Of a DNA stretch of 38,099 bases, positions 10,384-24,203 are shown piece by piece. The notes under the pieces were generated by a model that was not told where the DNA came from, made no database searches, and saw nothing but the letters and a program-made list of their open reading frames with translations. Origin of the DNA: Acephala macrosclerotiorum (Eukaryota > Ascomycota > Leotiomycetes > Helotiales > Mollisiaceae); contig MU119560.1 in the NCBI GenBank assembly GCA_014904845.1, positions 1 to 38,099 on the forward strand. Direction: 5' to 3'. Numbering within the stretch: the first letter of the stretch is position 1; every line of letters starts with the position of its first letter. The translations under genes were made by a program, and so were the position numbers.

Positions 10384-13122
10384 TAATTTAATTAAATTAA
10401 ATTAATTTTTATTATAAAAAGAAATTATTAATATAAATATAATATTATTTTAATAATTATAAATTTTTTTAACTTTATATTTATTACGTTTTATATATTA
10501 ATTTTATATAAATAATTAATAATTTATTTTTAAATTAAAATTAAAAAAATTATAAATTAATTTAAATAAAATATAATTAAAAATTTTTAAAATTTTTTTT
10601 ATAATTATATAAATATTAAAAAATTTAATATTAATATTTTTTTTATTATATTAAAAATTCCATTTAAAATATTTATAAAAATATAAAAAATATAAATTAA
10701 TATTAAATATAATAATAATAATATTAAAAATTTTTAAATAAATATTATTTTTTAATTATTTAATTTATAAAATAATTAATAATTTTATATTTAATTTTAT
10801 TAATTAAATATAAAATAATAAAATTTAAATTAAATAAATTTTATATAAAAAATTTTATTAAAAAAATATTAAAAGATTTTACGTAAAAAATTAAAAAATT
10901 TTTAATATTTAAAATTTTTTATATATAATATTAAAAGTTTAAAAAAAAATAATTATTAAAATTTTAATTACGTTTTTTTAATTTACGTTTATTACGTATA
11001 ATAAAAAAATTAATTATAAAAAATTAATAATTAAAACGATAATAAATATTATATATTATAATTTGTTTTAAAAAAATAATAATTTTTTATTTTTATTTTA
11101 TATATAAATTTAAAATTAATATTTAAATAAAAAGAAAACTTTTTTAAAAATATTATATTTTTTTATTATTTAATAATAAATATAAAAAATTATAAAAAAA
11201 AGTTTTAATTTTTTTTATTTTGAAAAAAATATTATATTTATAAAATATTTTAAAATACAAAATAAAAAATATATAAAAAAACTAAAAATAAAATATATTT
11301 TTATTGAAATAAAATACGTTTTTATAATAAATTATTATATTTTTTTAATTTATAAAAAATAAATTAAAAAATTTAATAATAAAAATAAAATATATATCTT
11401 TAATATTTTTATATTAAATCTAAAAAAATTTAAATATAAAAAAATAAAAATAAAATAAATTTATAATAATTTTATTATATATAAATTGAATAATAAATTA
11501 ATAATATTTTAATAATTATAAATTTATTTATTAATTTTCATATTTAAATTTTTTTTTAAATTAATTATAATTAAATTATATTTTTAAAAATTATAAATTA
11601 ATAAATTATTTAAAAAAACAAAAAATAATAATAATAATAATTTTATATATAATATAAATTTAAATATTATTAAATTTAAAAATTTATTTAAAATTTGAAT
11701 TAATTTATAAAATTAAAAATGAAATAATAAATAAAATATATACAAAAATAAAATTTTAATTTAAATTTTTAATAATAAATTAAAAAAATTTATTTTTATA
11801 AAACTTTCTATTATTTAATAAACAAATTAATAAATTATAATTTTATAATATTATTATAAAACGTTATATAAATATATATATAATTATAAATTTTAATTTA
11901 ATATATAATTTTTATTAATTTATTATATATTATAAATATTATATTTTTAAATTAAAAAAATTATTAATATATAAATTAATAATATATTAAATTTATTAAT
12001 ATTATAATTTATAAATTTAAAAAAACTTATAATTTAAATAAAAAAATCGAATATATTAATTTGAATATTATAAATTATTATATAATATTAAATTTTAATT
12101 AATAGAAATATAATAATTTTAAATAATAAATTAAAATAATAATAAATTAATTTATTATAAAATATTAATTTAAAATTGTAAATTAAATATATAATTATAA
12201 TAATTAATAAAATTTATATAAAAAACAATATTAAAATAAAAAATAATAAATAAAAAAACGTTTTATAATTAATATTATAATTTTAAAATAATTATATAAA
12301 TATAAAAAATTATAAAAAAATATAATAAATTTAATTTAAATAAAATTTTATAAACGTTTATTAATATAAATAATTTTAAAATTAAAATAAAAAAATAAAA
12401 ATAAAAATATAATTAATTATATAAATTATTAATTAAATTTATAAAATAAAAATTATAATTTTTAAATATAATATATTAATATATTTAAATATTTTTTTAA
12501 TAATTTATAAAAATAAATAATTATATTTATTTTTTTTAATAAAAATTTTTAAATATAATATTTAATAATAATTTATATTATTTATAATTATAAATAATTT
12601 GATTTTTAATTTTAATATAATAAAAAATTCGAATATTTTTATTATTAATATATTTAAATTTTTAAAAATTAAAAAAGAAATATTATAATTTTATTTTTAT
12701 AAAATAAAAAATTAAATTTTTTAATAATTTAATAATATTTAAAAACGTTTTTTTAAAATATTTTAATATTTTTTATTAATTAATTTAATATTCGTTTTAA
12801 TAATAATAATAAAAAATAAAAAATAATATATTAAATTAAATTAATAATAATAATAAAAATATAATTATTTAATAATTAGTAAAAATATTAATATAATAAT
12901 AATATTTTATTAATTTGATATTTAAAATACAATGAAAATTAAAATTATTTATTTATTTAATTATATATTTTAATATTATTTAAAATTAAAAATTTTATTA
13001 AATTAAAAATATTTAAAATAACAAATAATAAGCGAATTATATATCGATTTAAAGTAATTAATATAAATAAATTATATATCGTAATACGAAAAAAAATATA
13101 ACAATATTAAATAATTATTAAT

Positions 13123-13269
13123 ACACGAATATTATAATACGCGAATATTACAATACGCGAATATCGTAATACGAAAATATTATAATACAAAGTATATTTT
13201 AATACGAATTTATTTAAATATATTATATATTTTAATACGAATTTATTTAAATATATTATATATTTTAAA
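13123..13269. repeat. Minisatellite: 16-bp unit x4-5, then 33-bp unit x2
   Basis: Units of ACGCGAATATTACAAT type occupy 13123-13138, 13139-13154, 13155-13170 and 13171-13186, with a diverged fifth at 13187-13203. A 33-base unit beginning ACGAATTTATTTAAATATAT follows at 13204-13236 and 13237-13269. It is an AT-rich tandem array with CpG kept at the unit starts. Confidence 0.8.
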
Positions 13270-14483
13270 ATAATTGTTTTTTGTTTTACGTATTAAATAT
13301 TAATTTCAATTGTATATTATTTTTATATTGTATATTATATAAATACATTTTATAGTATAATATAAACGTTTTTAAATCAAATTTTCAATATAAAATCGAA
13401 TAATACTAATTATAATATTATAACGTTATTAATTATTAAAATATAAAAAATTCGAAAATTAAATAAAATTTTAATATTTTTATTAAAACGAAAAAATTAT
13501 TAATTTAATTTAATATTTAATTTCATATTTAAAATTACTAATTATCAAATTATATAATTATAAATTTATTATTATATTACGATTTGAATTTTTTGATTTT
13601 TATAGATTATAATAAAATTTTATTTTATAAAAAAATATATTTCAATTAAATTTACAATTTATTATTTTCGTATTCAAATTATTTTTTAAATTAATAATTT
13701 CAAATAAATTCTCGTAAAATTATAATATTAAAATTTTTGTAAAATCGATAAAATTATATTGCGATTAATTATAAACGTAGTATTAATATTAAAATAATTA
13801 AATTAAAAAAAAATTTTATATTTAAACGAATTATTTTTATTTATTCGAAATTTTAAAACGATAAAAATATTATTATATAAATATTAAATAATATAATTTT
13901 TTAATTTAATTTTTTTTATTATTTTAAATTTTAATTAATAATATTTTATTTTTTTATAATTAATAAAAAACGTTTTAAAAAATTTATATAATATTTAAAA
14001 ATAAAAAATATTATTTTTTATATTTTTAATTTTAATTTTATAAATTTAAAATTAATAATAATAAACGATTTTAAATAAAGTAATTATTTAAAAAATAATA
14101 ATAATAAAATAATTTAATATATAAATTTTATAAATTTTTTTTACAAATAATCGTTTAAATAATATTTAATAATAATTAATTTAAAATTAAAAAAAAAATT
14201 TAAATTTTAAATTTAATATTTTAATTTAAATAAAAAATTTTTTTAAATATTTAAATATAAATTTAAAATTTAAAATTTTAATTTTAATTTATTTATAATT
14301 TTATTTTATTTTCAAATATTTTTACGTTCGATTAATTTTACGTTTAAAATATATTTTTCTTTTTTTAATTTTAAATTAATATTTTTTGTATTTATTTTAA
14401 AAAAATAAATATAAATTATTCGATTTATTTTTTTTTTATTACTTTTTATAGTTTTTTAAAATTACATTATTTTATTTTTGAAT

Positions 14484-14597
14484 TCGCTTTTTTTTTTCTT
14501 GTTTTTTTTCTCGTTTTCTTTTCTCGCTTTTTTTTTTTACTTCTTTTACTAATTTATTTTCTCATTTTTTCTTTTTATTTTTCTTTTCTCAACTTTT
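14484..14597 (+). repeat. Polypyrimidine tract at the edge of the GC island
   Basis: A run of about 110 bases that is almost only T and C, with repeated TTTTCT and TCTCG words. Unlike the surrounding deserts it has many C bases outside CpG, so it was not RIPed. It marks the left border of the island that follows. On the other strand it is a purine tract. Confidence 0.6.
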
Positions 14598-15300
14598 CAT
14601 AGACATTATTCAAGTACGTCCTACTACCGCCGGCGGTATCCTTAGGATTTATAGCGTGGCTTTTCTCTACATAATACAGTAGCCCTGTAGGTACATGGTT
14701 CCGTGGCCCCGAAAAGGCAAAGCCAGATATGGCCCAGAGAGGCAGCGGGTATAAGTGCTGCTTTGCACCCATTCGCTTTTCCCTTCTCACATTTGCTAAC
14801 ATGTCGCAGGCCTGGTCTCATGACCAGGATTTCAGCCTGGAATCATAAACACAACTCAACTTTAAAAGTACTTCTGTATGTGCGGCATTTAAGTTCTAAA
14901 CAATTACTAACCCTATTTTTATAAGCTTGCCCCACAGAGTTTAAACGGAATCCGTGTACTTATTTGCCGACGATGAAAATTACTCACATTCGATAAGAGC
15001 ATAGAAAGGAAAGCGTGATAGTTACGCGACGTAGTACAACTATAGCGTGAGCTTCTGCTTTCGTCGCTTGTGGCGTATATTCTCAAAGGTTACTATCTCC
15101 AAGTAGACGCCGCAACATCTACTGTAAAACGGTTGCGTTGGGTTGCAGAGTCAAGGACTTGCCCCTGCAGTAGCCTTCTCGCATTTGGCCTGTTAAGATT
15201 ATCATCCTATCAAAGCTGTTATATCGTTAGAGCCATCGCCTTTTCAGGACTATCATTTCTCTCACTACTTACATTACGGTTTTCGTAAAAGTAAAACAAA
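14598..15300. other. Non-RIPed island of ordinary GC, origin unknown
   Basis: About 700 bases with balanced composition and C in every context, set in two AT deserts. It has no similarity that I can see to the copia, R1 or R2 repeats, so it is probably single-copy, which would explain its escape from RIP. Several GC-rich hairpins are visible: CCGCCGGCGG near 14630, CCTGG-TCTCATGA-CCAGG at about 14812-14829, and GCGT/ACGC arms near 15013-15028. The longest frames (14575-14802 on -, 14703-14924 and 15070-15288 on +) have no recognisable motif, and the + ones begin with GTG. Candidates are a mitochondrial insertion (NUMT), a gene relic or a non-coding RNA locus. Confidence 0.6.
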
Positions 15301-16169
15301 TGAAATAGTTGGACAATATTTCTTACAACGTAAAATATTAAACTTTTTTCAATTGCTTTTAAATAAAATACATTTTTAAATATTATATATATTAAATTAT
15401 ATTTATAATTATTAAATAATATTTATAAACGTAAAACGTAAAATATAAAAATTAATAAAAACTATAGAATAAATTAATAAACGAAGTTTAATAATCGAAT
15501 TACGAAAACTCGAAATTACGTAATAAAATTTCTTTAATAAAATTTAAATGGAAATTAGAATTCTAATATTTAAAATTTTAATAAACGCGAAAATTTTATA
15601 TAAATAAAATTTTTTTTAATAAATAAAAATCTAGTATTTAATTTAAATAATTTAAATTAATAATTTAATTGATAATTAATAATAATTTTATTTGAATTTT
15701 TTAGTTTTTATTATATAATTTTAATCGATAATACGTTTAATAATTAATTTATTATATTTTAAATATTGTTTTTTATAATATTAATTAAATATTTTTAATT
15801 ATATTAATAATTTTATTAATATTTAAAAATATTTTAAAATTTATATTATTTAAATTTAATATAAATATTTTAAAAAAAATTAAAACTCGAAAATTTAAAA
15901 TTTTTAATAAAATTAAAAATAAATTATATTTTTATTTTATATAATATTAATTGTATTTTAAATTTAATAAAAATATATTTCGATTTAAAAACGAATAAAT
16001 TTTTTAATATATAAAATATTTTATTAAAATCGATTTTAATTAAATTAAAATTATATAATTAAACTATTTTAATAATAATAAAATCGATTAATAAAAATTA
16101 TTAATTACGAAATTTTTTATTATTTTTAATAAATTCAAAAAAAATATTATAAAAATATTATAAATAAAT

Positions 16170-16290
16170 AAAAAATATTCGATTGTTTTATTAAAATTAC
16201 AAAATATTAAATTTTTTATATTTAAAATCAAATTACGTATTAAATTAATTCAATGTAAATCGATAATATTATTATTTAATCTTATTATAA
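16170..16290 (+). repeat. R2 dispersed repeat, heavily RIPed copy
   Basis: Collinear with 8361-8482. Shared landmarks are TTCGATTG, ATTACAAAAT and AATCGA. Differences are almost all C to T or G to A relative to the less mutated copy, for example CACGTG becoming TACGTA, with only the CpG kept. Confidence 0.55.
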
Positions 16291-18629
16291 TATTCGAATA
16301 TATAAACGAAAAATAAATCATTAAATAAATATTATAAATTTTAAAATAAAAAAATAAAATTTTTATTTATATTATCGAATTTTAATAATTTATAAATAAA
16401 ATCTATTAAAAAATTTTTATTAAAAACGAATTAATTCGATATAATAAATTGAAAATATTATAAAATATAATAAATATTATAATTTAAATTAATAATCGAT
16501 TTTACGAATAAATATTTTAAAAAAAAAAACAATATATTTTAAAATTTAAAATTGAAAAATTATTAATTTTAATTTATAAAAATTAATACAATTTTTTAAA
16601 AATTAATATTATTTGATTTACGAATTATTAAAATATCGAATAAATTTATATAAAAAAAAAAATATTATTCGAAAAAAATATTATTTTTTATATTAAATAT
16701 ATATAATAAATAAAAATAATAATATAATTATATTAAAATTTAAATTAAAAAAAAAATAATTAAATTAATAAATTAATTATATATTATATTAATACTTTAA
16801 TAAATAATTATAAAATTAATATATTAAATAATAATAAAAAAATTTTAATACGAAAAAAATACGAAATTTGTATAAAAAATTTCAAATAAAAAAATATAAA
16901 TATATTATATAAAAAATACTAAAAAAACAATAAATTAATAATTTAAAAATTATATTAATTAATTAAATACTTAATAATAAAATAAATATAATATATAATA
17001 TAATAAAATAATAATAATTCAATATAAATTAAATAATAATAATATATCAAAATTAAAATATTATATAATAAAAAATTATTAATATTAAAAAATTTAAATA
17101 AAAAAAATTATATAAAATTATATATTAAAATTATCGAAATATTAAATAAAAAAAAAATTAAAATTAAATATTATATATAATATATTTTATAAATAAAAAA
17201 ATCGAAAATAAAAAAATATTATAAAATTATAATAAAATTATCAAAATATCGATTTTAATAAAATATTTAAAATATCGATTTTTATAAAAAAACATTCGAT
17301 AAATTATTACGATTTATATTAAAAATAAAATAAATATATAAATTAATATATAATAATAAAATTTATAAAATTTAAAAATATATAATTTTTGAAAAATAAT
17401 ATAAAAAATTAAATATTATAAAAAATTTTAATTAATTTTTTTATATAATACAAATAAAAATAAATTAAATTAAATTAATATAATAATTAATTCGAAAATA
17501 ATAAAAATTTTATATTACAAATAATAATAATAAAATATTAAATCGATATTAATATTAAAAACTACGAATATACGATTTAAATAATAAATAAAAATTTATT
17601 AAAAATAAATAAAATCAATATTGAAATTAAAAAATAATAAATAATAATATATTAAAAATATATCGAAATAATATAATTTAATATTATTAATATATTATAT
17701 TTTAAATAAAATAATATAATTTTATAATAAATTAAATTAAAAAATTAATTAAATTTAATAAATATAAAAATTATAAAATATTTATATTAAATATAATAAA
17801 TAAAAATTAAAAAAATATATATTATATTATTTTTTAAAATAAATTAAAATATTAAATAATTTAAAATTTATTTTTAAAATAAATATTAAAAAAATATTAT
17901 AATTATAAAAATTTATTCGAAAATAAATTAAAAATAAAAATTTTATTTAAATATTAAATATAAAAATACGAAATATTATTAAAAAAAAAATCGAAATTAT
18001 TGTTTTTATTTTTATATTAAATTTTAAAAAACAATTCAAAAACGTTTAAAAAATATATTAAAAAATTGAATTTATTAATAAAAAATTCGATTTTATTTAT
18101 AATAAAAATAAATAATATAAAATAATTATATATTAATTTTAAAAATATTTAATTATTTAATAATTAAAAAGAAATATATATTATTATTAATAAATAATTT
18201 ATAAAATAAATTATAAAAAATTAAAATATTTATATAATTTAATTTAAAATAAAAAAAAATAAAAAATACAAAATTATATTTAATATTTTATACGAATATT
18301 TTAAATATTTAATAATATAAAAAAAATTAATAAATATTTTAACGATTTTTTAAAAATTAATATATAATATTTTACGATTTTATTTAAATAAAATATATAC
18401 AATTTATTTAAATAATATATTAATATATTTATTTAATAAAAATATAATAATAATTTTAAAAATATTAAAAATCGCGAATTTATAATTAAAATTAAAAATA
18501 TTATATTTTTATAAAAAAAAAAAAAAATTTTAAATATGTAATTATTATTTAAAAAATATTTATAGATTTTAAAAAAGTTTTATTAATATTTAAATAAAAA
18601 AAATCAATAAATATTAAAAAAATATAATT

Positions 18630-18634
18630 GTTTT
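18630..18634. repeat. Target-site duplication of copia B, left copy
   Basis: GTTTT here and ATTTT at 31328-31332, beyond the other end of the split element. The single difference is G to A. The match over 12.7 kb supports reading 18635-23909 and 30240-31327 as one element. Confidence 0.65.
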
Positions 18635-18862
18635 TATTGGAACGTTCGAAAACAAATCACGAAATACTAAGATCTTAGTCTAGTATCAATAATTCAATTC
18701 TATTTGCCTTTTCTCGAAAAGGGTATTTTTTTACTTATATAATTAAATAGAGTAAACGTAAGATTAAAGAGTGGACGCTAGAGCAATTGTTATTAAAAGC
18801 AATAGAAATCATAATTAGATCATTTAATCGATCGTTTAAACGATCATATGATTGAACCGATA
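18635..18862 (-). repeat. 3' LTR of copia B
   Basis: 228 bp. Read on the - strand it begins TATCGGTTCAATCATATG and ends CGTTCCAATA, both termini RIPed from TG and CA. TATA-like and upstream boxes are recognisable. Confidence 0.9.
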
Positions 18863-18927
18863 CTAGCAATTCTCTTTTTGGGAAGAGACGTTTTTTTCAA
18901 CTCGTAAATCAAATATAAAAAAGAGTA

Positions 18928-21900
18928 TTATCGCGATTACTAACGCGTTGTTTTGCTATTAAATACTAAAAGGAAATCTGATCGTGAATCAATCGCCGTC
19001 ACGTGTTGTAATGCTTGATCGATTAGATTAAACTTAAAGAAATTTTTTTAAACTCGGTGTTTATAATTTTCGAGCCAATCGAAAGTTTTGCTCTCAAAAA
19101 CATTGAAAATATCGAAAAATATTAAAAACATCAAAACAATAATTATACGTCTTTCTTTTTAGTACTGTTCTTTTCAACGATCGCTTTCTTTATTATTTTC
19201 GTTTTCGTCGATTGATTTTTGGGCTTTGGAACGTTGCATTTATTTCTGTACTTTGATATTAAAGTGATTAGTATTAATGAGCGATTCAAGTGTTTTATTA
19301 GTGTTGAACTTGGTTATAGTATCAATTGAATTATTGTTTTTAGTAATTCATCGAATTTTCGAGAGTTTTTTGCGTTTATACGATTGTTTGATGATTATGA
19401 TATCGATTATAAGACGCTTTTTCTTAGTAGTATCGAGTTTGATTATGTACTCGTAGAGAGAGAAAAAATTAATGCAAATAATTACGAGAATTGGATTTAA
19501 TTTGAGTCGCTTTATAATAAGATCAAAAGTAGTAAAAATCGAGATTTTTATGTCGATTTCTATTGTTATTGCGTATAGTTCAGAAGTTAAAATAGTACGA
19601 GTAATTCTTTTGCATTTCGTTGAATTTTAATAGAGTAAATTGTCTCGCAAGTCGAATTGTTTATCGCTATAAGTTTTATTACTAAAAACGACGATATATT
19701 CGATCTGCGAATTGAGATTTTCATTCATAGTAAAAGAGCCGTTTATAAAGACGAAGAATTTCGTTGAATGTAAATTCAAACAAAGGAATCGAAGTCTACG
19801 ATCGAGATTGTTTATTTGCTATTGTAATTATTTATTCAACGCTGTAATTTGCTTTTTTTCGAGATATTAATATTGAGCTACTGTCGACATATCGTACGCA
19901 GCTTTCGATTGGTAGATAGAATTGATATATACTCTTTGAGTACGTTGTTCGAGGTACGTTTACTTGTAGAAGTTTGATTTCGAATCAATTAAATTTAAAC
20001 GTTTGTTTTACTTTTTTTGTGAAAGTACAATTTTATTTCCGGTTTTATCTATTGCTAGTTTGCATTCGTTGAACAGTAAAAAAGTATTCGACGTAAAAAA
20101 CTTTGTAAATTTAGTTAATAGTTTAGTTTTTTGTAATTTAGAATTCTCTAGCTCTATAAAGACTTGATTTCTTAGGATGAGCGTATTGTCGGTTTGTATA
20201 TCGATTATTTCGAATGAATAAATAGAGATTGAAAATTGAGAGTTCTATTGAGAGTTTGTTTTTATAGTAAATATTATATGTTTTATACTAGTGCATTTTC
20301 GTTTTCGAGATTTCGTAGAAAGGTTTAATTACTTTGAAAACGACGTTTGATAAGAACTTATTCGTTATTTCCTTCGAAGGTTTGGTGAAAATAATACGTA
20401 TTAGTAGAGTTGTTGATTGTACGTATATTTAAATAATGTCTTTTAAGTAAAAACTGATTTTTTTGAATTTGAGAGATAGAGTTAAAACGACGATAATTTG
20501 TTGATTGATGCATTAGATAATCGAGAATTGAATTAGTATTGTTTTTTTGTTTTTATTGTTAAATGTTTAAATTATAAAACGAGATTTTTCGTATGAAATT
20601 GTCGTTTTTATATTTTTGATTTCGTTTATTAGTTTTGAGTCGAAGATTCGTTGATTATTAATTTTTTTCGAGTTATTGGAAATTAGTTTAAAGACTCTTT
20701 TCGCGATTAGTTTATTAATTTCCTTTTTACGAGAAATTGCGAATAGATCGCTTAAAGTAGTAATGATTTTTTTTGCGCGAAAATTTATAGACAATTGTTT
20801 ATTTTTAGTTTTTTTCTCGATTAAATAAACTTTGAAAGTTTCTATATTTATACAAATTATTATATAAATGTATTTATTGAGATTAAAAACGTAAAAAAAG
20901 ATTTTTATTGTAATTCGAAATAAACGTAAATTCTTTTTCGAAATATACGAAGTTTTTTCGATCGAGTAAAATAAATCAAGTATGTTTTCTTTTGTTTTCG
21001 GATTCTTTTTAGAGAGATTTGATTTTGAGTTTAGATTTTTTAATAAGTTTTCTTTTAATGAATAATTTTTTAATTATTTTTCGAATTACTTAAAATCTTA
21101 ATAAAATGATTTTATTACAATACTACGAAAGTTTTTTAATTCATTTGATAATTGTAATTAATATGTTTTTTTATTTACTATTAAAAGCGTATATAGTTTT
21201 TTTTATTTTTTATTTTTTTTTCAAATAAACACGTTTGAATTTAGAAATAGATTGATCAAATAATAATTCCGTGGATTATTTCTCATTCGTAGAACGTCGT
21301 TAATTTGGCAAATAGTGTAATATTTTCGAACTACGATTATTGTACTTTTTACTACTTTAGTTTTAGCGGTAATTGATATTGCAAACGCGTTCTATTGTAA
21401 TATTCGAAAGTAAACGTCGAAAACAAAAAATGTAAAAATAATATCGTTCGATTTCGTCGTATTATTGATTGCTTTGATTGCTATTTGAAATTGCTTTTCT
21501 TTTTACAAATCGAGGAATTCTCGAAGTAGTATATTATACGCATGTTTCAATAGAACGTAGTATTTCTCTATTAAACCAATCGAGTTATAAGTCTCTATTA
21601 GTATAGTTTTCAAGTCGATGTTTATATTCTTAGTATTGTTACGAAATTCTTTAGAATTGAAATTCGTTCTAAAGTTATAAATAACAAATACCAATAGTTC
21701 AAAGTAAATATCGATTCAATATACTCGAAAAACGTTTTATGTTTTTTTCGTCGATATATTTATAAAAAATCTCGCGATTTGAAATACTATAATTTCGTTT
21801 ACGATTTAAAATACTAATTTTTCATCGATTTACAATACGTTTAAATAGACGGAGTAATTAAAATTATAATCGTCGCGTAATATAAACTTGAAACGATCGA

Positions 21901-23909
21901 GAGATTTACTATTTATTTAATATTGTTAGTAGAATCTCGTTATTTTTTTAATTTTTTCGAAGTTCGTAAAATGTTTTTTACGTTTTAATATTCGCGCGAA
22001 TTTGGCGACCGATAAATATTCGAAGTATTTGTATAATCGTTTGAGTTTCGTTTTAATCAAATAACAAATAATAAGACTAGTTTTTGTCGTAAAAATTTTA
22101 TAGTTACTATAAACCAAGTTTTCGAGTAAATTAAATAGTATTTAAAGATATTTAAATGCTTTAATAATAAGCGTACGTTGTTTATTTCGAATAAGTACGT
22201 TATTAAAATTATTGAATTTAATTCGTAGTTTGTTTATATTTTGAAAATATAGTAAAAAAAATACGTTTATTGGGACTACGTGAAACGTAATACGTTCAAT
22301 TGATATATCGACGTCGATAATCTCAAGAAATAAAATTTCATCGATTTCAAATTTGATTATTACTTTTTTAATTTTAAATTCGTTTAATTTGACGTTTTGA
22401 ATTCGTTAAAAAGTCAAATATTGATTTTCGTCGATAATCGATCGTTAAACGGTATTAATATCGATTATAATATTTATAAAAACGTTTAATGCGTAATAAT
22501 TTGTCAAATACGCTTTTGTATTAATAGACATTGAAAATAGTCTCGATTGTATTGCGGTACTCGATATCGTATAATAAATTGATTAGTAATCGAGTAATTC
22601 GATAATTTTAAATCTATTAATTGTATCGTAGAATATTATAAAATAATTAATCGATCGCGTAATATCGTTTTCGTGTAAATTTCTTTTTCTAGTAAATTTA
22701 ACGACGAATTGTTTGTATTTTTTAGTGATATTGAAATTTAATTTTTCGAATTTAATCACGAATTGAATTATTTTGTTTTTATCGAACAATTTCGATTTTT
22801 TAAAATTATTATACGCTTTTTTTTTTTTTTTTAATGTATAGTAAGTATTTTAACAATTCGAGTTCTTATAAACGAAGTATTTTTTCTCGTTTTAATATAT
22901 TATCGATTTTTTGTAATTAATTCAATCGTTATATTAAGTGTTTTTACTGTAATATTTGCGGTTTACAAAGTATAATTCGATTATATTTCGATGGATTTTT
23001 TTTTTTTCGATTATAAAAGTTTTAAAAACTGTTTTTATTTTCGTTTGAAATGAAATCGTATTGTGAACGTTTTCGTATATCGCTTAAAAATTCGATAAAA
23101 GTCGAAAAAACGTTTGATAGTATTTTAATACGTTTTAGTAAGCGTAATAAAATTTGTTTCGTATAATAGTCTTTGTTTACATGTTTGAACGTAAATTAAA
23201 TTGTTTTTAGATCAGTTTTTGACGTAATATCTCGAAATATTCGAAAGTCGTTTTATTTAAATTTTGCGTTTGAATTAATACGAGTATAATCGTGTTTTAT
23301 TAATTGAATATTTTGTTTTGACGTTTTTCGATTTCGAAGTTCGATTTTACAATCTCAATTATTCTATCGAAAAGCAAACTTTTCTTAGTAAACTTTTAAT
23401 AATAGAATTCGTTAATTTCATCGATAAATATAATTGAAAACGCGTTACAATAATTCTCAGATTTAACGTTTACTTTCGAATATAAGTTTTCGAATATTCG
23501 TATAAACATATCTAATAAGTTTTTTTCTTTGTAGTATTTGAATTTATTGTTATAAATTTTTATAAAAGTAATTAATTTTTTGTTGAGACTAAATATTGTT
23601 TGATTTTCGCGATCGAAATTGTATATTGATCGATTAAAATTTTTTGATAATTTTTCAGTTTTTAATAATAATAAAAACGACGAGTTTTATTTCGAATTTT
23701 CGTTTTTTGGCGATAAATTTAATAATAATATTTTATTGCGCTTTTAAAGTTGTTTTTAAAGTATTGTACGTTCGAGTAACGTCGTTTACTCTATAAAAAG
23801 TTTTGTAGCAAGTTTTAATAATTGAAAAAAAAAGTTCGAAAATATTAATACTATTTCTTTAATTTTCTCGATAAAAATAGTGAAAAACGCTAGTTTTCGA
23901 GTTTATTTT
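18928..23909 (-). pseudogene. Gag-Pol pseudogene of copia B, main part
   Basis: Collinear with the Gag-Pol of copies A and C from the middle of Gag to the end of Pol. Surviving open pieces are 22583-22789 (linker before protease), 21926-22117 (pre-integrase zinc region, where the second His has become Tyr in KRLYKYFEY), 21503-21694 (integrase, catalytic Glu kept in GLIEKYY) and 20567-20794 (reverse transcriptase fingers). Stops and C-to-T changes occur everywhere. The Pol stop matches TGA at 19174-19176, and the downstream frame runs on to TAA at 18928-18930. The 5' end of the gene lies at 30240-30690. Confidence 0.8.
23905..23909. repeat. Target-site duplication of copia C, left copy
   Basis: ATTTT, identical to 30240-30244 on the other side of the element. 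Confidence 0.85.
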
Positions 23910-24138
23910 TGTTGGAACGTTCGAGGACAAATCACGAAATACTAAGATCTTAGTTTGGTGTCAATGATTCAATTTTGTTTGCCTCTTCTCAGAAGGAGCA
24001 TCTCTTTACCTATATAATTAAACAGAGTAGACGTAAGATTAAAGAGTGGACGCTAGGGCAACTGTTGCCAAAGGCAATAGAGATTACAGCTAAGATTATT
24101 TAGTCGATCGTTTAAGCGATTACATGATTGAATCGACA
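23910..24138 (-). repeat. 3' LTR of copia C
   Basis: 229 bp. On the + strand it starts TGTTGGAACGTTCGAGG and ends GAATCGACA, so the element-sense termini are the intact TGTCGATTC and CCAACA. This is the best reference for the family LTR. Confidence 0.95.
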
Positions 24139-24155
24139 TTGGCAATTCTTTTTTT
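24139..24155 (-). promoter_or_regulatory. Candidate polypurine tract of copia C
   Basis: In the element sense AAAAAAAGAATTGCCAA abuts the 3' LTR, the same as in copy A. It is the expected plus-strand primer position. Confidence 0.5.
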
Positions 24156-24203
24156 GGGAGGAGACGCTTCTTTCAACTCGTAAACCAGATACAGAAGAGA
24201 GTA

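Larger units (their letters stand above)
8684..14436. other. AT desert, no gene seen
   Basis: About 5.7 kb almost wholly of A and T. C and G survive mainly as isolated CpG (ACG, CGA). No frame, LTR or domain is recognisable. It holds the direct repeat at 10223-10383 and the minisatellite at 13123-13269, and a slightly less extreme patch at about 13020-13750. It is most likely mutated transposon sequence, but the family is not visible. Confidence 0.7.
15301..18634. other. AT desert containing a dead element related to R2
   Basis: GC falls off again at once after the island. No frame survives. The stretch includes the RIPed R2 homologue at 16170-16290, so at least part of it is old transposon DNA. 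A and T are distributed as if from a coding strand with many TAA triplets, but no domain can be read. Confidence 0.65.

Noticed and set aside
13123..13203. 16-bp array as a CRISPR
   Set aside because: The units are directly adjacent with no spacers, and the context is a fungal AT isochore.
14812..14829. CCTGG-TCTCATGA-CCAGG hairpin as a tRNA anticodon arm with CAT
   Set aside because: With a seven-base loop the stem does not pair, and no acceptor or T arm with TTC is found at the right distance.
14575..15288. Small frames in the GC island as protein genes
   Set aside because: The two + strand frames start with GTG, which is not a normal nuclear start, and none of the three shows a recognisable motif or supporting signal.
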